Origin: JAUVXY01 sp964392345
Lineage (GTDB): Bacteria > Actinomycetota > Humimicrobiia > Humimicrobiales > Humimicrobiaceae
DNA: 39,904 nt
Direction: 5' to 3'
Assembly (NCBI GenBank): GCA_964392345.1
Contig: CAYMPQ010000006.1
Location: forward strand, 1-39,904
Part shown: piece by piece, positions 16,190 through 26,303 of the stretch
How positions within the stretch are numbered: the stretch's first letter is position 1
Layout: every line of letters begins with the position of its first letter
Translations under genes and position numbers: made by a program
The notes under the pieces: model-generated
What the model was told of the DNA's origin: nothing
Database searches by the model: none
Seen by the model: only the letters and a program-made list of their open reading frames with translations

Positions 16190-17674
16190 ATGAGACTGGC
16201 AGAATTATTAAAAGACATAAAGTTTAAAAATATTTATGGGTCATTAGATTTAAATGTAGAAGATATTTCCATAAACTCAAAGAGCGCAATATCTGGCAGC
16301 ATGTTTACAGCTGTTGTTGGTTTTAAGGAAGATGGACATAATTTTGTACAGGAAGCTGTAGAGATGGGCGCAGTTGCAGTAATGGTTCAAAAAAAAGTTA
16401 AATTACCTTCAGCTGTCACCCAGATTATAGTCGATGATTGCAGGAAATCGCTGCCAATTTTGTGCAGAAACTTTTTTGGAAATCCAAGCAAATTTTTTAA
16501 ATTAATTGGAATCACAGGAACTAATGGGAAAACTACTACTTGTTTTTTAATTAGTTCTATTTTAAAAAATGCCGGGGTCAGGACTTCATTGATTACAACC
16601 GTTGAATCGTCAATAATGAATGAAATTACAACATTTGACAGAACAACTCCCGAATGCCTTGATTTGAACAGATTTTTTTTAAAAAGCAAAGAAAAAAATA
16701 TTGATGCTGTATGTATGGAAATATCTTCTCATTCTGTAGACTTGCACAGGATAGATTATCTTATGTTTGACCATCTTGTGTTTACAAATCTGTCTCAGGA
16801 TCATTTAGATTATCACAAAAATTTAAACAATTATTTTAATGTAAAGAAAAGGATATTTTTAAAAAAATACAGAGATATGTATGGCGGCAAGAGTGCCGTG
16901 GTAAATATTGATGACAGCTATGGCTTAAAAATAGCTAAAGCCACAGATTTAAAAACTGTCACATATTCATTGAATAGTACTGCAGATATAAGGGCAGGCA
17001 ATATAAAAAATTCTATTTATGGCATAGAAATGGATGTCCATATAAATGGCAGCCAAAAACAATTTAAAATTACCTCTCCACTGTGCGGTTATTTTAATGT
17101 TTATAATATTTTAGCTGCAATCGGGGTATGTTTAGAGATGGGTATAGAAGTAAAACATATACAAAGCGGAATAAAATCCATGAAAGGTGTCAAGGGTAGA
17201 TTTGAAAAGATAGTTTTAAATAAAAATTCAATAACAATAATTGACTATGCTCACACTCCTGATGGTCTGGAAAATGTTTTAAAAACTTTAAAGCAGATAC
17301 TTAAGTCCGGGGGCAGGATCATAGCTGTTTTTGGCTGTGGAGGAGACAGGGATAAGAAAAAAAGAGAAATCATGGGATGTATTTCGGGAAGATATGCTGA
17401 TTTTAGTATAATTACTTCTGATAATCCGCGAAGCGAGAGTCCCGAGGCTATAATAAATATGGTTGAAAGAGGCCTGGCTAAAGCTGGCAATAAAAATTAT
17501 ATTAAGGAAATTGACAGGAAAAAAGCAATAATTACTGCTTTAAACATGGTTGGTGGTAACGGCATAGTTTTAATTGCGGGAAAGGGCCATGAAAATTATC
17601 AGGAATTTAAGGATTTCCGCATACCGTTTAGTGACCAAGAAGTGGTAAAAGACTGGATTTATAAAAAAAGATGA
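16190..17674 (+). CDS. murE: UDP-MurNAc-L-Ala-D-Glu:meso-diaminopimelate ligase
   Basis: The 494-residue Mur ligase has the P-loop GITGTNGKTTT (108-117), FDRTTPE for the nucleotide substrate, MEISSHSVDLHR, NLSQDHLDYH, and IDYAHTPDGL. The third-amino-acid pocket motif is DNPR (411-414), the version that selects meso-diaminopimelate; lysine-adding enzymes lack the arginine. It adds the third residue of the stem peptide in the cytoplasm. A TTG at 16175 is in frame, but GAGGTG eight bases before the ATG at 16190 supports the ATG. It overlaps murF by ATGA. Confidence 0.95.
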   Translation: MRLAELLKDIKFKNIYGSLDLNVEDISINSKSAISGSMFTAVVGFKEDGHNFVQEAVEMGAVAVMVQKKVKLPSAVTQIIVDDCRKSLPILCRNFFGNPSKFFKLIGITGTNGKTTTCFLISSILKNAGVRTSLITTVESSIMNEITTFDRTTPECLDLNRFFLKSKEKNIDAVCMEISSHSVDLHRIDYLMFDHLVFTNLSQDHLDYHKNLNNYFNVKKRIFLKKYRDMYGGKSAVVNIDDSYGLKIAKATDLKTVTYSLNSTADIRAGNIKNSIYGIEMDVHINGSQKQFKITSPLCGYFNVYNILAAIGVCLEMGIEVKHIQSGIKSMKGVKGRFEKIVLNKNSITIIDYAHTPDGLENVLKTLKQILKSGGRIIAVFGCGGDRDKKKREIMGCISGRYADFSIITSDNPRSESPEAIINMVERGLAKAGNKNYIKEIDRKKAIITALNMVGGNGIVLIAGKGHENYQEFKDFRIPFSDQEVVKDWIYKKR

Positions 17675-19101
17675 GAGAAAAAATAAAAATTAAAGAAATA
17701 CTATCCTGGACAAAGTCTAACCTTGTGTCAGGAAATGTAAACCATCATATTGGTTCTATCTCCACAGATTCAAGGACTATCAAGAGTGGAGAGTTTTTTT
17801 TACCCTTATGTGGAGAAAATTATGATGGGCATAGTTTTATACCTGCCGCTCTTAAAAAGGGCGCTTCCGGTTTTGTATATGAGTCAAAGCATAAAAATAA
17901 ATTTAAGTACTGGTGCGATGCCATAGATCCAGATGCCTTTAAAAAACTTGTAATTTTTCAATCAGAAAACAATCTTAAGTTTTTAGAGCTTGTTTCCTAT
18001 TGGTACATTAGAAAGTTTAAACCTACTGTGATTGGCATTACCGGCAGTGTTGGAAAAACTACCACAAAAGATTTGCTGGCAAATATACTGAGCAAAACAT
18101 ATAATACAAAATTTACCCCTAAAAATTTCAATACTGAAATTGGAGTTGCTAAATCAGTCTTAGAAATTGGCAGAGACACAGATTTTTTTATTGCAGAATT
18201 TGGGATGAGGGCAAAGGGTCAGGTAAAGATGCTGTCTGATATGTGCGATGTGGATATAGGCATCATAACAGCTGTTGGGAAATCACATCTTGAGTTTTTT
18301 AAAAGTTTAAATGAAATAGCAGCTGCAAAAGCGGAAATCAGTGAGATACTTGGTTCCAAGGGCGGAGTCTTGTTTATAAATGCTGATGACAGCTTAAGCA
18401 GTTTTATAAAAAAACGTATAAGCTGCAAAGTTGTAGGGTTCGGCAGGGATAAAAACCTTGATTTTAATTTTGTAGAAAAAGATGCAGATGATTTGGGAAG
18501 ATTTACTTTTGACATATACCGAAAAAAAGAAAGAATTACAGAAATATCTCTAAATATTCCCGGTTATCACAATATTTACAATGCCTGCGCAGCAGCAGCA
18601 GTGAGCCTGTATTTAAATGTGGCAGCAGAAGTCATAAAGGAAGGCATTGAAACTGCAGCAGTGGAATCCTGCAGGATGGAATTGATAAAAAAGGGTGATA
18701 AAATAATCATAAATGATTGCTATAATGCAAATCCATTATCTGTTAGAAAAGCTATAGACACCTTATGTTTGGTTTCTTCTAAAAATAACAGCAGAAGCGT
18801 GGCTATTTTGGGAGATATGTTAGAATTAGGTAAAAAGTCTTCTGAACTCCATCAGGAGATTGGAGAATATTTAATAGAAAAAAAAATAGATGTGCTGATA
18901 TCTTTAGGAAAATTATCTGAGCATACGTGCAGAAGATACATAAATAGCAAAAATTTTAATAAGAATAAGAATTTATGTTTTTATTTTAAAAATAAAGAGA
19001 GCTTAAGTGAAAAATTAGTGGATATATTAAGACCCGGCGATTCAGTTTTGTTGAAAGGGTCAAGAGCCAATAAAATGGAAAATATTGTTGACTTAATATA
19101 A
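17671..19101 (+). CDS. murF: UDP-MurNAc-tripeptide:D-Ala-D-Ala ligase
   Basis: The 476-residue ligase starts with the MurF substrate domain (STDSRTIKSGEFFLPLCGENYDGHSF) and has the P-loop GITGSVGKTTTKD (122-134), NFNTEIGV, EFGMRAKGQ, and NDCYNANPLSVRKAID in the C-terminal domain. It joins D-Ala-D-Ala to the tripeptide precursor, completing the pentapeptide. Its ATG overlaps the murE stop codon, so translation is probably coupled. Confidence 0.96.
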   Translation: MREKIKIKEILSWTKSNLVSGNVNHHIGSISTDSRTIKSGEFFLPLCGENYDGHSFIPAALKKGASGFVYESKHKNKFKYWCDAIDPDAFKKLVIFQSENNLKFLELVSYWYIRKFKPTVIGITGSVGKTTTKDLLANILSKTYNTKFTPKNFNTEIGVAKSVLEIGRDTDFFIAEFGMRAKGQVKMLSDMCDVDIGIITAVGKSHLEFFKSLNEIAAAKAEISEILGSKGGVLFINADDSLSSFIKKRISCKVVGFGRDKNLDFNFVEKDADDLGRFTFDIYRKKERITEISLNIPGYHNIYNACAAAAVSLYLNVAAEVIKEGIETAAVESCRMELIKKGDKIIINDCYNANPLSVRKAIDTLCLVSSKNNSRSVAILGDMLELGKKSSELHQEIGEYLIEKKIDVLISLGKLSEHTCRRYINSKNFNKNKNLCFYFKNKESLSEKLVDILRPGDSVLLKGSRANKMENIVDLI

Positions 19102-19128
19102 TTATAAAAATAATTTTCAAATTAAATT

Positions 19129-20142
19129 ATGAACTGGATATTTCTTTCAATTATAATTGGGGTATTAATATCATTGGCGCTGACACCTCTTTTTATAAAA
19201 ATTCAGAGGAAGAGGAATATTGGCCAAAAAATAAGGATGGATGGTCCCAAAAGCCATTCTGTTAAAGCCGGGACACCTACCATGGGCGGACTGGTGTTTA
19301 TACTGTCTTCCACAGTCTCTTTTGCAGTAGTCACGCTTATAAAATACTACAGGCATAATGTTTTCAGCAAAGAGGGCATTTTTGTTATGTCAGTGTTTCT
19401 GATATGCGGTCTTGTTGGATTTATAGATGATTATATAGCTTTGAAGAAGCAGAGATCGCTTGGCCTCAGGGGATGGATGAAGATATCACTTTTGGTAGTC
19501 GTCTGTTTATATTTTATAATAGTTTCAAAATATGTTTTAAACATCAGCACCTGCTTAAGTATACCTTTGACCAGTATAAATCTGGAGCTTGGCAATTGGT
19601 ATTATGTCCTCGTCACCTTAATAATAATTGGCACAGCAAATGCTGTAAATTTGACAGATGGCCTTGATGGTCTGGCAGCAGGTTCCGCCTCCGTTGTTCT
19701 TGGTGTGTTTTGCTTTATTTCTTTTTTAGAATGGCTTATTTTTGATATTAATTATGGCATAGATGTTGCTGTAATATGCGGAGGGACAGTAGCTGCATGT
19801 ATAGGATTTTTATGGTGGAACACAGCTCCAGCAGAAATTTTTATGGGAGACACTGGCTCATTTAGCCTTGGAGGCTTAATTGCAGCCGTTTCTATAATTT
19901 TGAAGCAGGAGATATTGCTTGTAGTTATAGGAGGGATATTTGTTGTGGAGGCGCTGTCAGTTATCATACAGGTAATATGGTTTAAGATTTTTAAAAGAAG
20001 GGTGTTTAAAATGGCTCCGATCCACCACCATTTTGAACTTTGCGGGTGGCATGAAATAAAGATTATTATAAGATTTTGGTTGATTTGCGCCTTGTTCTCA
20101 GGATTGGGCTTTTTTATGTATTATATAAAATTTATAGATTAG
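19129..20142 (+). CDS. mraY: Phospho-MurNAc-pentapeptide transferase
   Basis: The 337-residue polytopic membrane enzyme transfers phospho-MurNAc-pentapeptide to undecaprenyl phosphate, forming lipid I. It shows KAGTPTMGGL, the DDY of FIDDYIALKKQ, NAVNLTDGLDGLAAG, EIFMGDTGSFSLGG, and the HHHFE segment APIHHHFELCGWHE. About ten hydrophobic spans are visible. The start ATG has no Shine-Dalgarno; 27 bases separate it from murF. murD begins five bases after the stop. Confidence 0.97.
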   Translation: MNWIFLSIIIGVLISLALTPLFIKIQRKRNIGQKIRMDGPKSHSVKAGTPTMGGLVFILSSTVSFAVVTLIKYYRHNVFSKEGIFVMSVFLICGLVGFIDDYIALKKQRSLGLRGWMKISLLVVVCLYFIIVSKYVLNISTCLSIPLTSINLELGNWYYVLVTLIIIGTANAVNLTDGLDGLAAGSASVVLGVFCFISFLEWLIFDINYGIDVAVICGGTVAACIGFLWWNTAPAEIFMGDTGSFSLGGLIAAVSIILKQEILLVVIGGIFVVEALSVIIQVIWFKIFKRRVFKMAPIHHHFELCGWHEIKIIIRFWLICALFSGLGFFMYYIKFID

Positions 20143-20147
20143 AAAAT

Positions 20148-21602
20148 ATGGATAAAAGCATTGATTTTTTTAAGGATAAAAACATATTAGTTGTCGGACT
20201 TGGCAGGACCGGAATTTCAGTAATAGAGAAGATGCATGGCCTGTCACGAAGTCTGGCTGGTGCAGATAGCAACCCGTCTTTGCAGCTTAAAGATAATTTT
20301 GAAAAGTATAAAAAAGCAGAAAGAAAAAATATAAAAATATTTTTGGGCAGCGATATAAATCAAAATAAAAAATTGCTAAATGATATAGATCTGATAATAA
20401 TAAGCCCAGGGGTCCCAAATGAAATATCACTAATTAAGTATGCAGAAAAAGCTGAAATTCCAATCTGGAGTGAGCTGGAACTATCATGGAAATTAATGAC
20501 TGACGCAGAGAAGAGAAATACAATAGCAGTTACAGGGACCAATGGGAAAACGACTGTTGTAACTTTGATTGGAGAAATTTTAAAAAATTATGGAATAGGC
20601 GCCAAGGTTTGTGGGAACATAGGAAATCCGCTTATTGATACTATACGTTTTAATGGTAGAAGTAAGGCAGTAACCAGTGGCAATGGTAATAGATCTGAAA
20701 TACGTGTAATAGAAGTCAGCAGTTTCCAGCTTGAAAGGGTCTATGATTTTAAGCCTTTTATTGCAGTAATTTTAAATATAACAAGCGACCATATTGACAG
20801 GCATAAGGATATGGAAAGCTACATAGATTTAAAATTCAGATTGGCCCTGAAACAAAGTCCAGAGGATTACACAGTTATTAATGCAGATGATGAAAATATA
20901 AATAAAAAATTAGCAGACAACAATTATTATAAAAAAATAAAATCAAATTTAATTAAATACAGTTTAAATTTCAGTGAAGATGCAGATATTTATAGCAAGG
21001 GCAGTGATATTTTTTACAGGGCTGGCAAAAAAAGCGGAAAGATAGACATAAAAGATACTCTTCTTGAAGGCAAGTATAATATTTCTAATATTATGGCATG
21101 CATAGCTGCTGCGAAATTATACAATATAGATGATGAGTGCATCAGGGCAACTTTAAAGAATTTTAAACCTTTGGAACATAGATTGGAATATTTAGGAACA
21201 ATAAATCAGATAAGGTGCTACAACGACTCAAAGTCTACAAATCCAGATGCAACTATAAAAGCTCTTAGTAATTTTAACAGGGAAGTGACCCTTATTATGG
21301 GAGGGCTGGATAAGGAAATGGATTTTAGCAGCTTAATCCCGGTTTTAAACCAGAAGGTCAATAGTTTGCTGCTTGTAGGGGAAGCATCAACTAAAATTCA
21401 CAATATGCTAAAAAATGTTGATCGTGGCTATAGAATTTACAGATGCAAAACTCTGGATGAAGCAGTGGAAGTGGGATTTAAAGTTACCAGGCCAGGGCAT
21501 GTACTGCTTCTCTCCCCTTCATGTGCAAGTATGGATATGTTTAAGAACTATAAGGAAAGGGGAGAAAGATTCAGGCACTTAGTTATGAGGAATAAATTTT
21601 AA
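20148..21602 (+). CDS. murD: UDP-MurNAc-L-Ala:D-glutamate ligase
   Basis: The 484-residue ligase has a Rossmann-type start (NILVVGLGRTGISV), the P-loop AVTGTNGKTT (127-136), GNIGNP, EVSSFQLE, NITSDHIDRH, YNDSKSTNPDAT, and a C-terminal SPSCASMDMFKNYKERGERF segment. These are MurD-specific; it adds D-Glu to UDP-MurNAc-L-Ala. The frame runs upstream into mraY, but the ATG at 20148 is where the family starts. It is somewhat longer than the usual 450 residues, with an insertion around 180-190 (NGRSKAVTSGNGNRSE). Confidence 0.95.
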   Translation: MDKSIDFFKDKNILVVGLGRTGISVIEKMHGLSRSLAGADSNPSLQLKDNFEKYKKAERKNIKIFLGSDINQNKKLLNDIDLIIISPGVPNEISLIKYAEKAEIPIWSELELSWKLMTDAEKRNTIAVTGTNGKTTVVTLIGEILKNYGIGAKVCGNIGNPLIDTIRFNGRSKAVTSGNGNRSEIRVIEVSSFQLERVYDFKPFIAVILNITSDHIDRHKDMESYIDLKFRLALKQSPEDYTVINADDENINKKLADNNYYKKIKSNLIKYSLNFSEDADIYSKGSDIFYRAGKKSGKIDIKDTLLEGKYNISNIMACIAAAKLYNIDDECIRATLKNFKPLEHRLEYLGTINQIRCYNDSKSTNPDATIKALSNFNREVTLIMGGLDKEMDFSSLIPVLNQKVNSLLLVGEASTKIHNMLKNVDRGYRIYRCKTLDEAVEVGFKVTRPGHVLLLSPSCASMDMFKNYKERGERFRHLVMRNKF

Positions 21603-21606
21603 TAAT

Positions 21607-22767
21607 ATGAATAGAATAATTGCAGGCAAGTATAATGCATCAAAAGTGAATATCGAATATTATTCTATATTTATCATAACTTCTATACTGTTTGCCATCG
21701 GGATTATGATGGTTTCAAGTTCTTCTACTGCTTGCGGGGAAAGTTATTTTAATGACCCGTACTGGTTTATTAAAAGGCAGATAATATGGAGCGTAATCGC
21801 TTTTGTTGCTTTGATTATATTTTCAAAACTTAATTATCATAGTTACTCCAAACTTTCTAATTTTATTATTGTGGCTGCAATCGGGCTTTTAGCTCTGGTA
21901 TTGATTCCCGGCTTTGGCATTGAGATAAGTGGTTCTAAAAGGTGGCTGAACCTACTATTTTTTAGCGTCCAGCCATCTGAATTTGTAAAGGTAGCTGTGG
22001 TTGTGTATCTATGTGATGTATTAAATAAAAGATACAGAAATATCTATAAAATAAAAAATGTTATAATTCCAGCTTTTCTTGTCTTGTTTGTGATTACTGT
22101 TTTAATATTTATGGAGCCAGATTTTGGTTCGGTAATTATAATCTGGGCTATAGTATTCATAATTTTATTTGCAGGAGGCGTAAAGTTTAAGCACATAGCT
22201 GGCCTTGGATTTATGTGGTTTGTTACAGCAGCAGGATATTTATTTATGGCGGAGTATAGAAGGGAAAGGCTTTTTGCTTTTATTGATAAATCAGGAGAGT
22301 ATAGCCAGGCTAATTTTCAGGTAACTCAATCTTTGATAGCGCTGGGTTCTGGTAATATAACAGGAGTGGGTTTGGGAAATAGCATACAAAAATATTTTTA
22401 TCTCCCTGAAGCGCATACCGATTTTATTTTTGCTATTCTTGGAGAAGAATTTGGACTAGTCGGTACTGTATTAACAGTAGTTTTGTTTTTGCTTTTTACT
22501 TTTTTTGGTATAAGAGTATGCCTTAAGGCAAAAGATTTTTTTGGAAGAGTTTTAGCTGCAGGGCTTACAAGTTTGATTACAATACAGGCTATGATGAATA
22601 TCTCTGTGGTTGTTGGCCTGGTTCCGGTCACAGGACTTACCCTGCCTTTCATAAGTTTTGGGGGTTCATCATTGCTTGTCAGCATGATAAGTGTTGGAAT
22701 AATTTTAAACATTTCAAGATACGAGTCTGCAGCCATGGAAGAAGTTGATGGTAATAATAAGAGATAG
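21607..22767 (+). CDS. ftsW: Septal peptidoglycan glycosyltransferase FtsW
   Basis: The 386-residue SEDS protein has about ten membrane spans. Conserved segments are MMVSSSSTA, FIKRQIIWS, GSKRWLNLLFFSVQPSEFVKVAVV (start of the catalytic region), MEPDFGSVIII, and ILGEEFGLVG with the large external loop before it, closing with GLTLPFISFGGSSLLVSM. FtsW polymerises lipid II at the septum together with FtsI. Placement between murD and murG argues for FtsW over RodA or SpoVE. It begins four bases after murD. Confidence 0.95.
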   Translation: MNRIIAGKYNASKVNIEYYSIFIITSILFAIGIMMVSSSSTACGESYFNDPYWFIKRQIIWSVIAFVALIIFSKLNYHSYSKLSNFIIVAAIGLLALVLIPGFGIEISGSKRWLNLLFFSVQPSEFVKVAVVVYLCDVLNKRYRNIYKIKNVIIPAFLVLFVITVLIFMEPDFGSVIIIWAIVFIILFAGGVKFKHIAGLGFMWFVTAAGYLFMAEYRRERLFAFIDKSGEYSQANFQVTQSLIALGSGNITGVGLGNSIQKYFYLPEAHTDFIFAILGEEFGLVGTVLTVVLFLLFTFFGIRVCLKAKDFFGRVLAAGLTSLITIQAMMNISVVVGLVPVTGLTLPFISFGGSSLLVSMISVGIILNISRYESAAMEEVDGNNKR

Positions 22768-22783
22768 GTTGTTAGTGTAAATT

Positions 22784-23926
22784 ATGGAAAGAAAAATTTT
22801 GATATGCGGCGGTGGAACAGCAGGCCATGTTTATCCTGCCACAGCTATTATGGAATATATTAAAAATTATTATCCTGATTCCAGGCTGTTATTTGTTGGA
22901 ACGAGCAGGGGGATGGAAGGCAGGTATATTACTGGAATGGGGATAGATTTTAAGGCAGTTAAGGCATGCGGGCTTAATCTTAAGTATGGGTTTTTTAAAA
23001 AAATTTTGCATCTTTTAAAATTTTTATTTCTACTTGTCCAGGGATTTATTAAGTCGACCGGGATAATTGTAAGATTTAAACCTGATATAATTCTTGGAAT
23101 GGGCGGATATGTTTGCGGACCTGTGCTGGCGGCAGCTATCCTGCTCAGGAGGGACTATGCCATACATGAGCAGAATTATATACCCGGAAGATTAAATAAA
23201 TTTTTCTCCAGGTTTGCCAAGTATATCTTTACAAGTTTTGAGGAAACTGAAAAATTCTTTAATTTGAAAAAAGGTAAAATAATTTTTACCGGAGATCCTG
23301 TCAGGGAAGTAATTAGAAATCTAAAAGCCAAAAAACCTGATTACAAAAAATTTGGATTGAGTGAGGAAAGGTTTAGTATTGTAGCCTTTGGCGGAAGCCT
23401 GGGGGCAGAAAAAATTAATAATGCAGTTATTGATTTGTGTAATTATTTTAGGGAAAATAAAGAAATTCAGGTTTTGCTTATATGCGGTAGCCGCTTTTAT
23501 AATAAATTAAAAAGCAAAATGAGTTATACTACTGGGGATGTGAAAAAGGACGGGTTAATTTTTAGAGTTTTCCCATATATTGACGAAATGGATGAAATAT
23601 ATAGAATTGCTGATATTGTTATATCAAGGGCTGGAGCAAATACAGTTGCAGAGTTGATTGTTAGCAACATTCCTGCGATACTTATTCCTTATCCGGGGGC
23701 AGTTAACAATCATCAGTATTACAATGCTAATTTTTTAGCTGATTCTGGTAAAGCTTTTCTAATTTTGGATGAAGATCTAAATGCAAATATTTTAACAGAT
23801 AAGATAACGGAATTAATAAAAGATAATAGAAAAAAGCATAAAGAAATGAAAGAAATGGAAATTAGGGTTAAAAAAACTGATAGCGCAAAAATTATAAGTC
23901 GCATACTGGCAGGAGATGAAAATTGA
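22784..23926 (+). CDS. murG: UDP-GlcNAc:lipid I N-acetylglucosaminyltransferase
   Basis: The 380-residue GT-B protein opens with ILICGGGTAGHVYPA, contains DIILGMGGYVCGPVLAAA, YAIHEQNYIPGRLNKFFSRFA, FTGDPVR, IVAFGGSLGAEKINNAV, and SRAGANTVAELIVSNIPAILIPYPGAVNNHQ. It adds GlcNAc to lipid I at the inner face of the membrane to make lipid II. The hydrophobic patch near 73-90 (FFKKILHLLKFLFLLVQG) is the membrane-association site of the family. The stop TGA overlaps the murC TTG start. Confidence 0.96.
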   Translation: MERKILICGGGTAGHVYPATAIMEYIKNYYPDSRLLFVGTSRGMEGRYITGMGIDFKAVKACGLNLKYGFFKKILHLLKFLFLLVQGFIKSTGIIVRFKPDIILGMGGYVCGPVLAAAILLRRDYAIHEQNYIPGRLNKFFSRFAKYIFTSFEETEKFFNLKKGKIIFTGDPVREVIRNLKAKKPDYKKFGLSEERFSIVAFGGSLGAEKINNAVIDLCNYFRENKEIQVLLICGSRFYNKLKSKMSYTTGDVKKDGLIFRVFPYIDEMDEIYRIADIVISRAGANTVAELIVSNIPAILIPYPGAVNNHQYYNANFLADSGKAFLILDEDLNANILTDKITELIKDNRKKHKEMKEMEIRVKKTDSAKIISRILAGDEN

Positions 23927-25317
23927 AAAATTGGTGCAATGATTTAAAAAAACATAAAAAATATTTTCTGGTTGGAATTGGCGGGGCAGGGATGAGCGCA
24001 ATTGCTGTAGTATTAAAAGGGCTTGGCTTTGAAGTATCCGGGTCAGACATTAAGGAGTCCCGATACACCAATGTTTTAAAAAATGAAAATATTAAAGTTT
24101 ATATAGGGCACAGCAGGGAAAACGTAAAAGATGCTGATGCAGTTGTTTATTCTACTGCAATACCGCAGGATAATGTAGAGATCGTAGCTTCTAAAGAAAA
24201 AAACATAGCTATTTATAGCCGTTCTGATATATTGGCCTGGCTCTTAAGCAGCAAGATCGGGATAGCTGTAGCAGGAACTCATGGCAAAACCACAACCACG
24301 TCAATGATCTCACTGATAATGAGGGGCTTGAATTTGGATCCTACAATAATAATTGGCGGAGAATTAAACGAGCTTGGGTCAAATGCAAGATTTGGAAAGG
24401 GAGACTATGTTATTGCCGAAGCCTGTGAAAGCGACGGTTCTTTTTTGCAGTACAAACCTTTTGTAAGTGTTGTAAATAATATAGAGGAAGATCACCTTGA
24501 TTATTATAAAAGTTATGAAAATCTAAAGCAGAGTTTTATTGAATTTATTAAAAATACAAAACCAGGCGGTTTAGTAGTTTTAAATGGTGATGAAGTGAAA
24601 TTACCGCCTGATTTTGTAAAACTTTCCAATGTGAGAATTCTCAGATATGGACTTGACCCTAAAAATGATGTTTGTGCTGAAAATGTAAAATTTTCCAACT
24701 TTACATCATCTTACACGCTGATTGTAAAAGAAAATAAAAAATTTAAGAAAATAAAAGTAAAATTAAATGTACCGGGTACCCACAATGTTAAAAATAGTCT
24801 CGCAGCTCTTGCTGTGTGCTATGGCATAGGATTGGATGTAAGTGAAGCTGCCAGGGTTTTGGGGCTTTTCACCGGGGTAAAAAGAAGATTTGAAAAAAGA
24901 GGCGAAAGAAACGGGGCAATGATATTTGACGATTACGCTCACCATCCCTCAGAAGTTAAGGTGACTCTGCAGGCAGCATTTACTGAAAAAAAGGAAAGGG
25001 TGGTCTCTGTTTTTCAGCCTCACAGATATACAAGATTAAAAAATTTGCATAACAAATTTGGCGGATGTTTTGATTTAAGCGATATTTTAATAATTACGGA
25101 TGTGTACGGATCAGGGGAACAGCCAATTCCCGGAGTGACGGGTAAATTACTCTTAGACAGCCTGATTGCAGAGGGGTACAGAAAAAAAATAGTTTACATA
25201 CCTAAGCTGCAGGATGTGAGTGAGTACTTGCAGCAGAATATGAGAAAAAATGATATGGTTTTAGTAATGGGGGCCGGTGATGTTACAAGGATTACAGAAG
25301 AATTATTAAAAACGTAG
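23923..25317 (+). CDS. murC: UDP-MurNAc:L-alanine ligase
   Basis: The 464-residue ligase has the N-terminal VGIGGAGMSAIA loop, the P-loop AVAGTHGKTTTTSM (116-129; His in place of Asn is typical of MurC), EACESDGSFLQYKP, NNIEEDHLDYY, FDDYAHHPSEVK, and FQPHRYTR. It starts stem-peptide synthesis by adding L-Ala to UDP-MurNAc. The start is a TTG overlapping the murG stop; AGGAGAT lies about six bases before it, which supports the choice. Confidence 0.95.
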   Translation: MKNWCNDLKKHKKYFLVGIGGAGMSAIAVVLKGLGFEVSGSDIKESRYTNVLKNENIKVYIGHSRENVKDADAVVYSTAIPQDNVEIVASKEKNIAIYSRSDILAWLLSSKIGIAVAGTHGKTTTTSMISLIMRGLNLDPTIIIGGELNELGSNARFGKGDYVIAEACESDGSFLQYKPFVSVVNNIEEDHLDYYKSYENLKQSFIEFIKNTKPGGLVVLNGDEVKLPPDFVKLSNVRILRYGLDPKNDVCAENVKFSNFTSSYTLIVKENKKFKKIKVKLNVPGTHNVKNSLAALAVCYGIGLDVSEAARVLGLFTGVKRRFEKRGERNGAMIFDDYAHHPSEVKVTLQAAFTEKKERVVSVFQPHRYTRLKNLHNKFGGCFDLSDILIITDVYGSGEQPIPGVTGKLLLDSLIAEGYRKKIVYIPKLQDVSEYLQQNMRKNDMVLVMGAGDVTRITEELLKT

Positions 25318-25363
25318 AATGCAGTTTTAAATATAATTAGATTAAAAAATATATTTATAAAAA

Positions 25364-26302
25364 ATGAACAAAGCAGAGAAATATAACATAAGCAAGTTTC
25401 AAAAAGAAATAAGTGCTGCTGGCATAAAGAATATAAAATACAACTACAATACTGCAAAATTAACTTCGATTGCAGCAGGCGGCAGATGTCTTTGCTATAC
25501 AGTTGCTGGCAGCAGAGAAAAATTAAAAAAGATAATAAATATATGCCTGGTAAATAAAATTAAAATTGTGATAATCGGTGGTGGAACAAATATATTATTT
25601 AATGATGGTAATCTAAATCTGGTGCTGGTAAGGTTAGGAGAAGAGTTTAATTATTTACGGCTTGGAGACAGTAATGAGCTGCATGTAGGGGCAGCGTGTA
25701 GTCTCTCAAAATTTGTATCAAAGACAGGAAAATTAGGATTTGATTTCTCGTTTCTTGCTGGAATTCCCGGTAGTTTTGGCGGCAGCGTACTTGGAAATAG
25801 CGGCAGCAGGGAACAAGGGATTTGCCAATATATAAAAAAAGTTAAATGTATTTTAATTAAAAATAACAGCCCTGTAGAAGAAGATATAAATATTACAGGC
25901 AATGAGTTTGGCTACAGATTTTTTAACATACCAAATCTTTTAGTTTTAACGGACGTTGTCTTATCAGCTGAAAGGTCAGACAAAAAAGTAATATTGGAAA
26001 AAATTAGAAGTAGAATTAAGAATAAAAGAATGATTCAGCCAACAAATACAAAAAATGCGGGTTGTTTTTTTAAAAATCCAGAAGGTTCACTCAAAAGCGC
26101 AGGGGAAATGATAGAGGAATGCGGCCTCAAAGGTTTTGCCTATGGCGGAGCAAGAGTGTCTGAGAGACATTCAAATTTCATTGAAAATTTTAAAAAAGCC
26201 TGTGCTGAAGATATAATAGTTTTAGCTAAAATAATAAAAAGCAAGGTTAAGGAAAGATTTAACATAAACTTAGAGTACGAAGTAAGGATTATCGGGTTCT
26301 AA
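25364..26302 (+). CDS. murB: UDP-N-acetylenolpyruvoylglucosamine reductase
   Basis: The 312-residue FAD protein has the FAD-binding IIGGGTNILFND, FLAGIPGSFGGSVLGNSG, GNEFGYRFFN, NAGCFFKNPEG, and the C-terminal SAGEMIEECGLKGFAYGGARVSERHSNFI. The GYR-containing FGYR segment gives the tyrosine-loop feature of the type I-like enzymes, but overall length is that of short forms. It reduces enolpyruvyl-UDP-GlcNAc to UDP-MurNAc with NADPH. Residue 234 is Cys where E. coli has the proton-donating Ser229 (NAGSFFKNP). No Shine-Dalgarno precedes the ATG. Confidence 0.94.
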   Translation: MNKAEKYNISKFQKEISAAGIKNIKYNYNTAKLTSIAAGGRCLCYTVAGSREKLKKIINICLVNKIKIVIIGGGTNILFNDGNLNLVLVRLGEEFNYLRLGDSNELHVGAACSLSKFVSKTGKLGFDFSFLAGIPGSFGGSVLGNSGSREQGICQYIKKVKCILIKNNSPVEEDINITGNEFGYRFFNIPNLLVLTDVVLSAERSDKKVILEKIRSRIKNKRMIQPTNTKNAGCFFKNPEGSLKSAGEMIEECGLKGFAYGGARVSERHSNFIENFKKACAEDIIVLAKIIKSKVKERFNINLEYEVRIIGF

Positions 26303-26303
26303 C

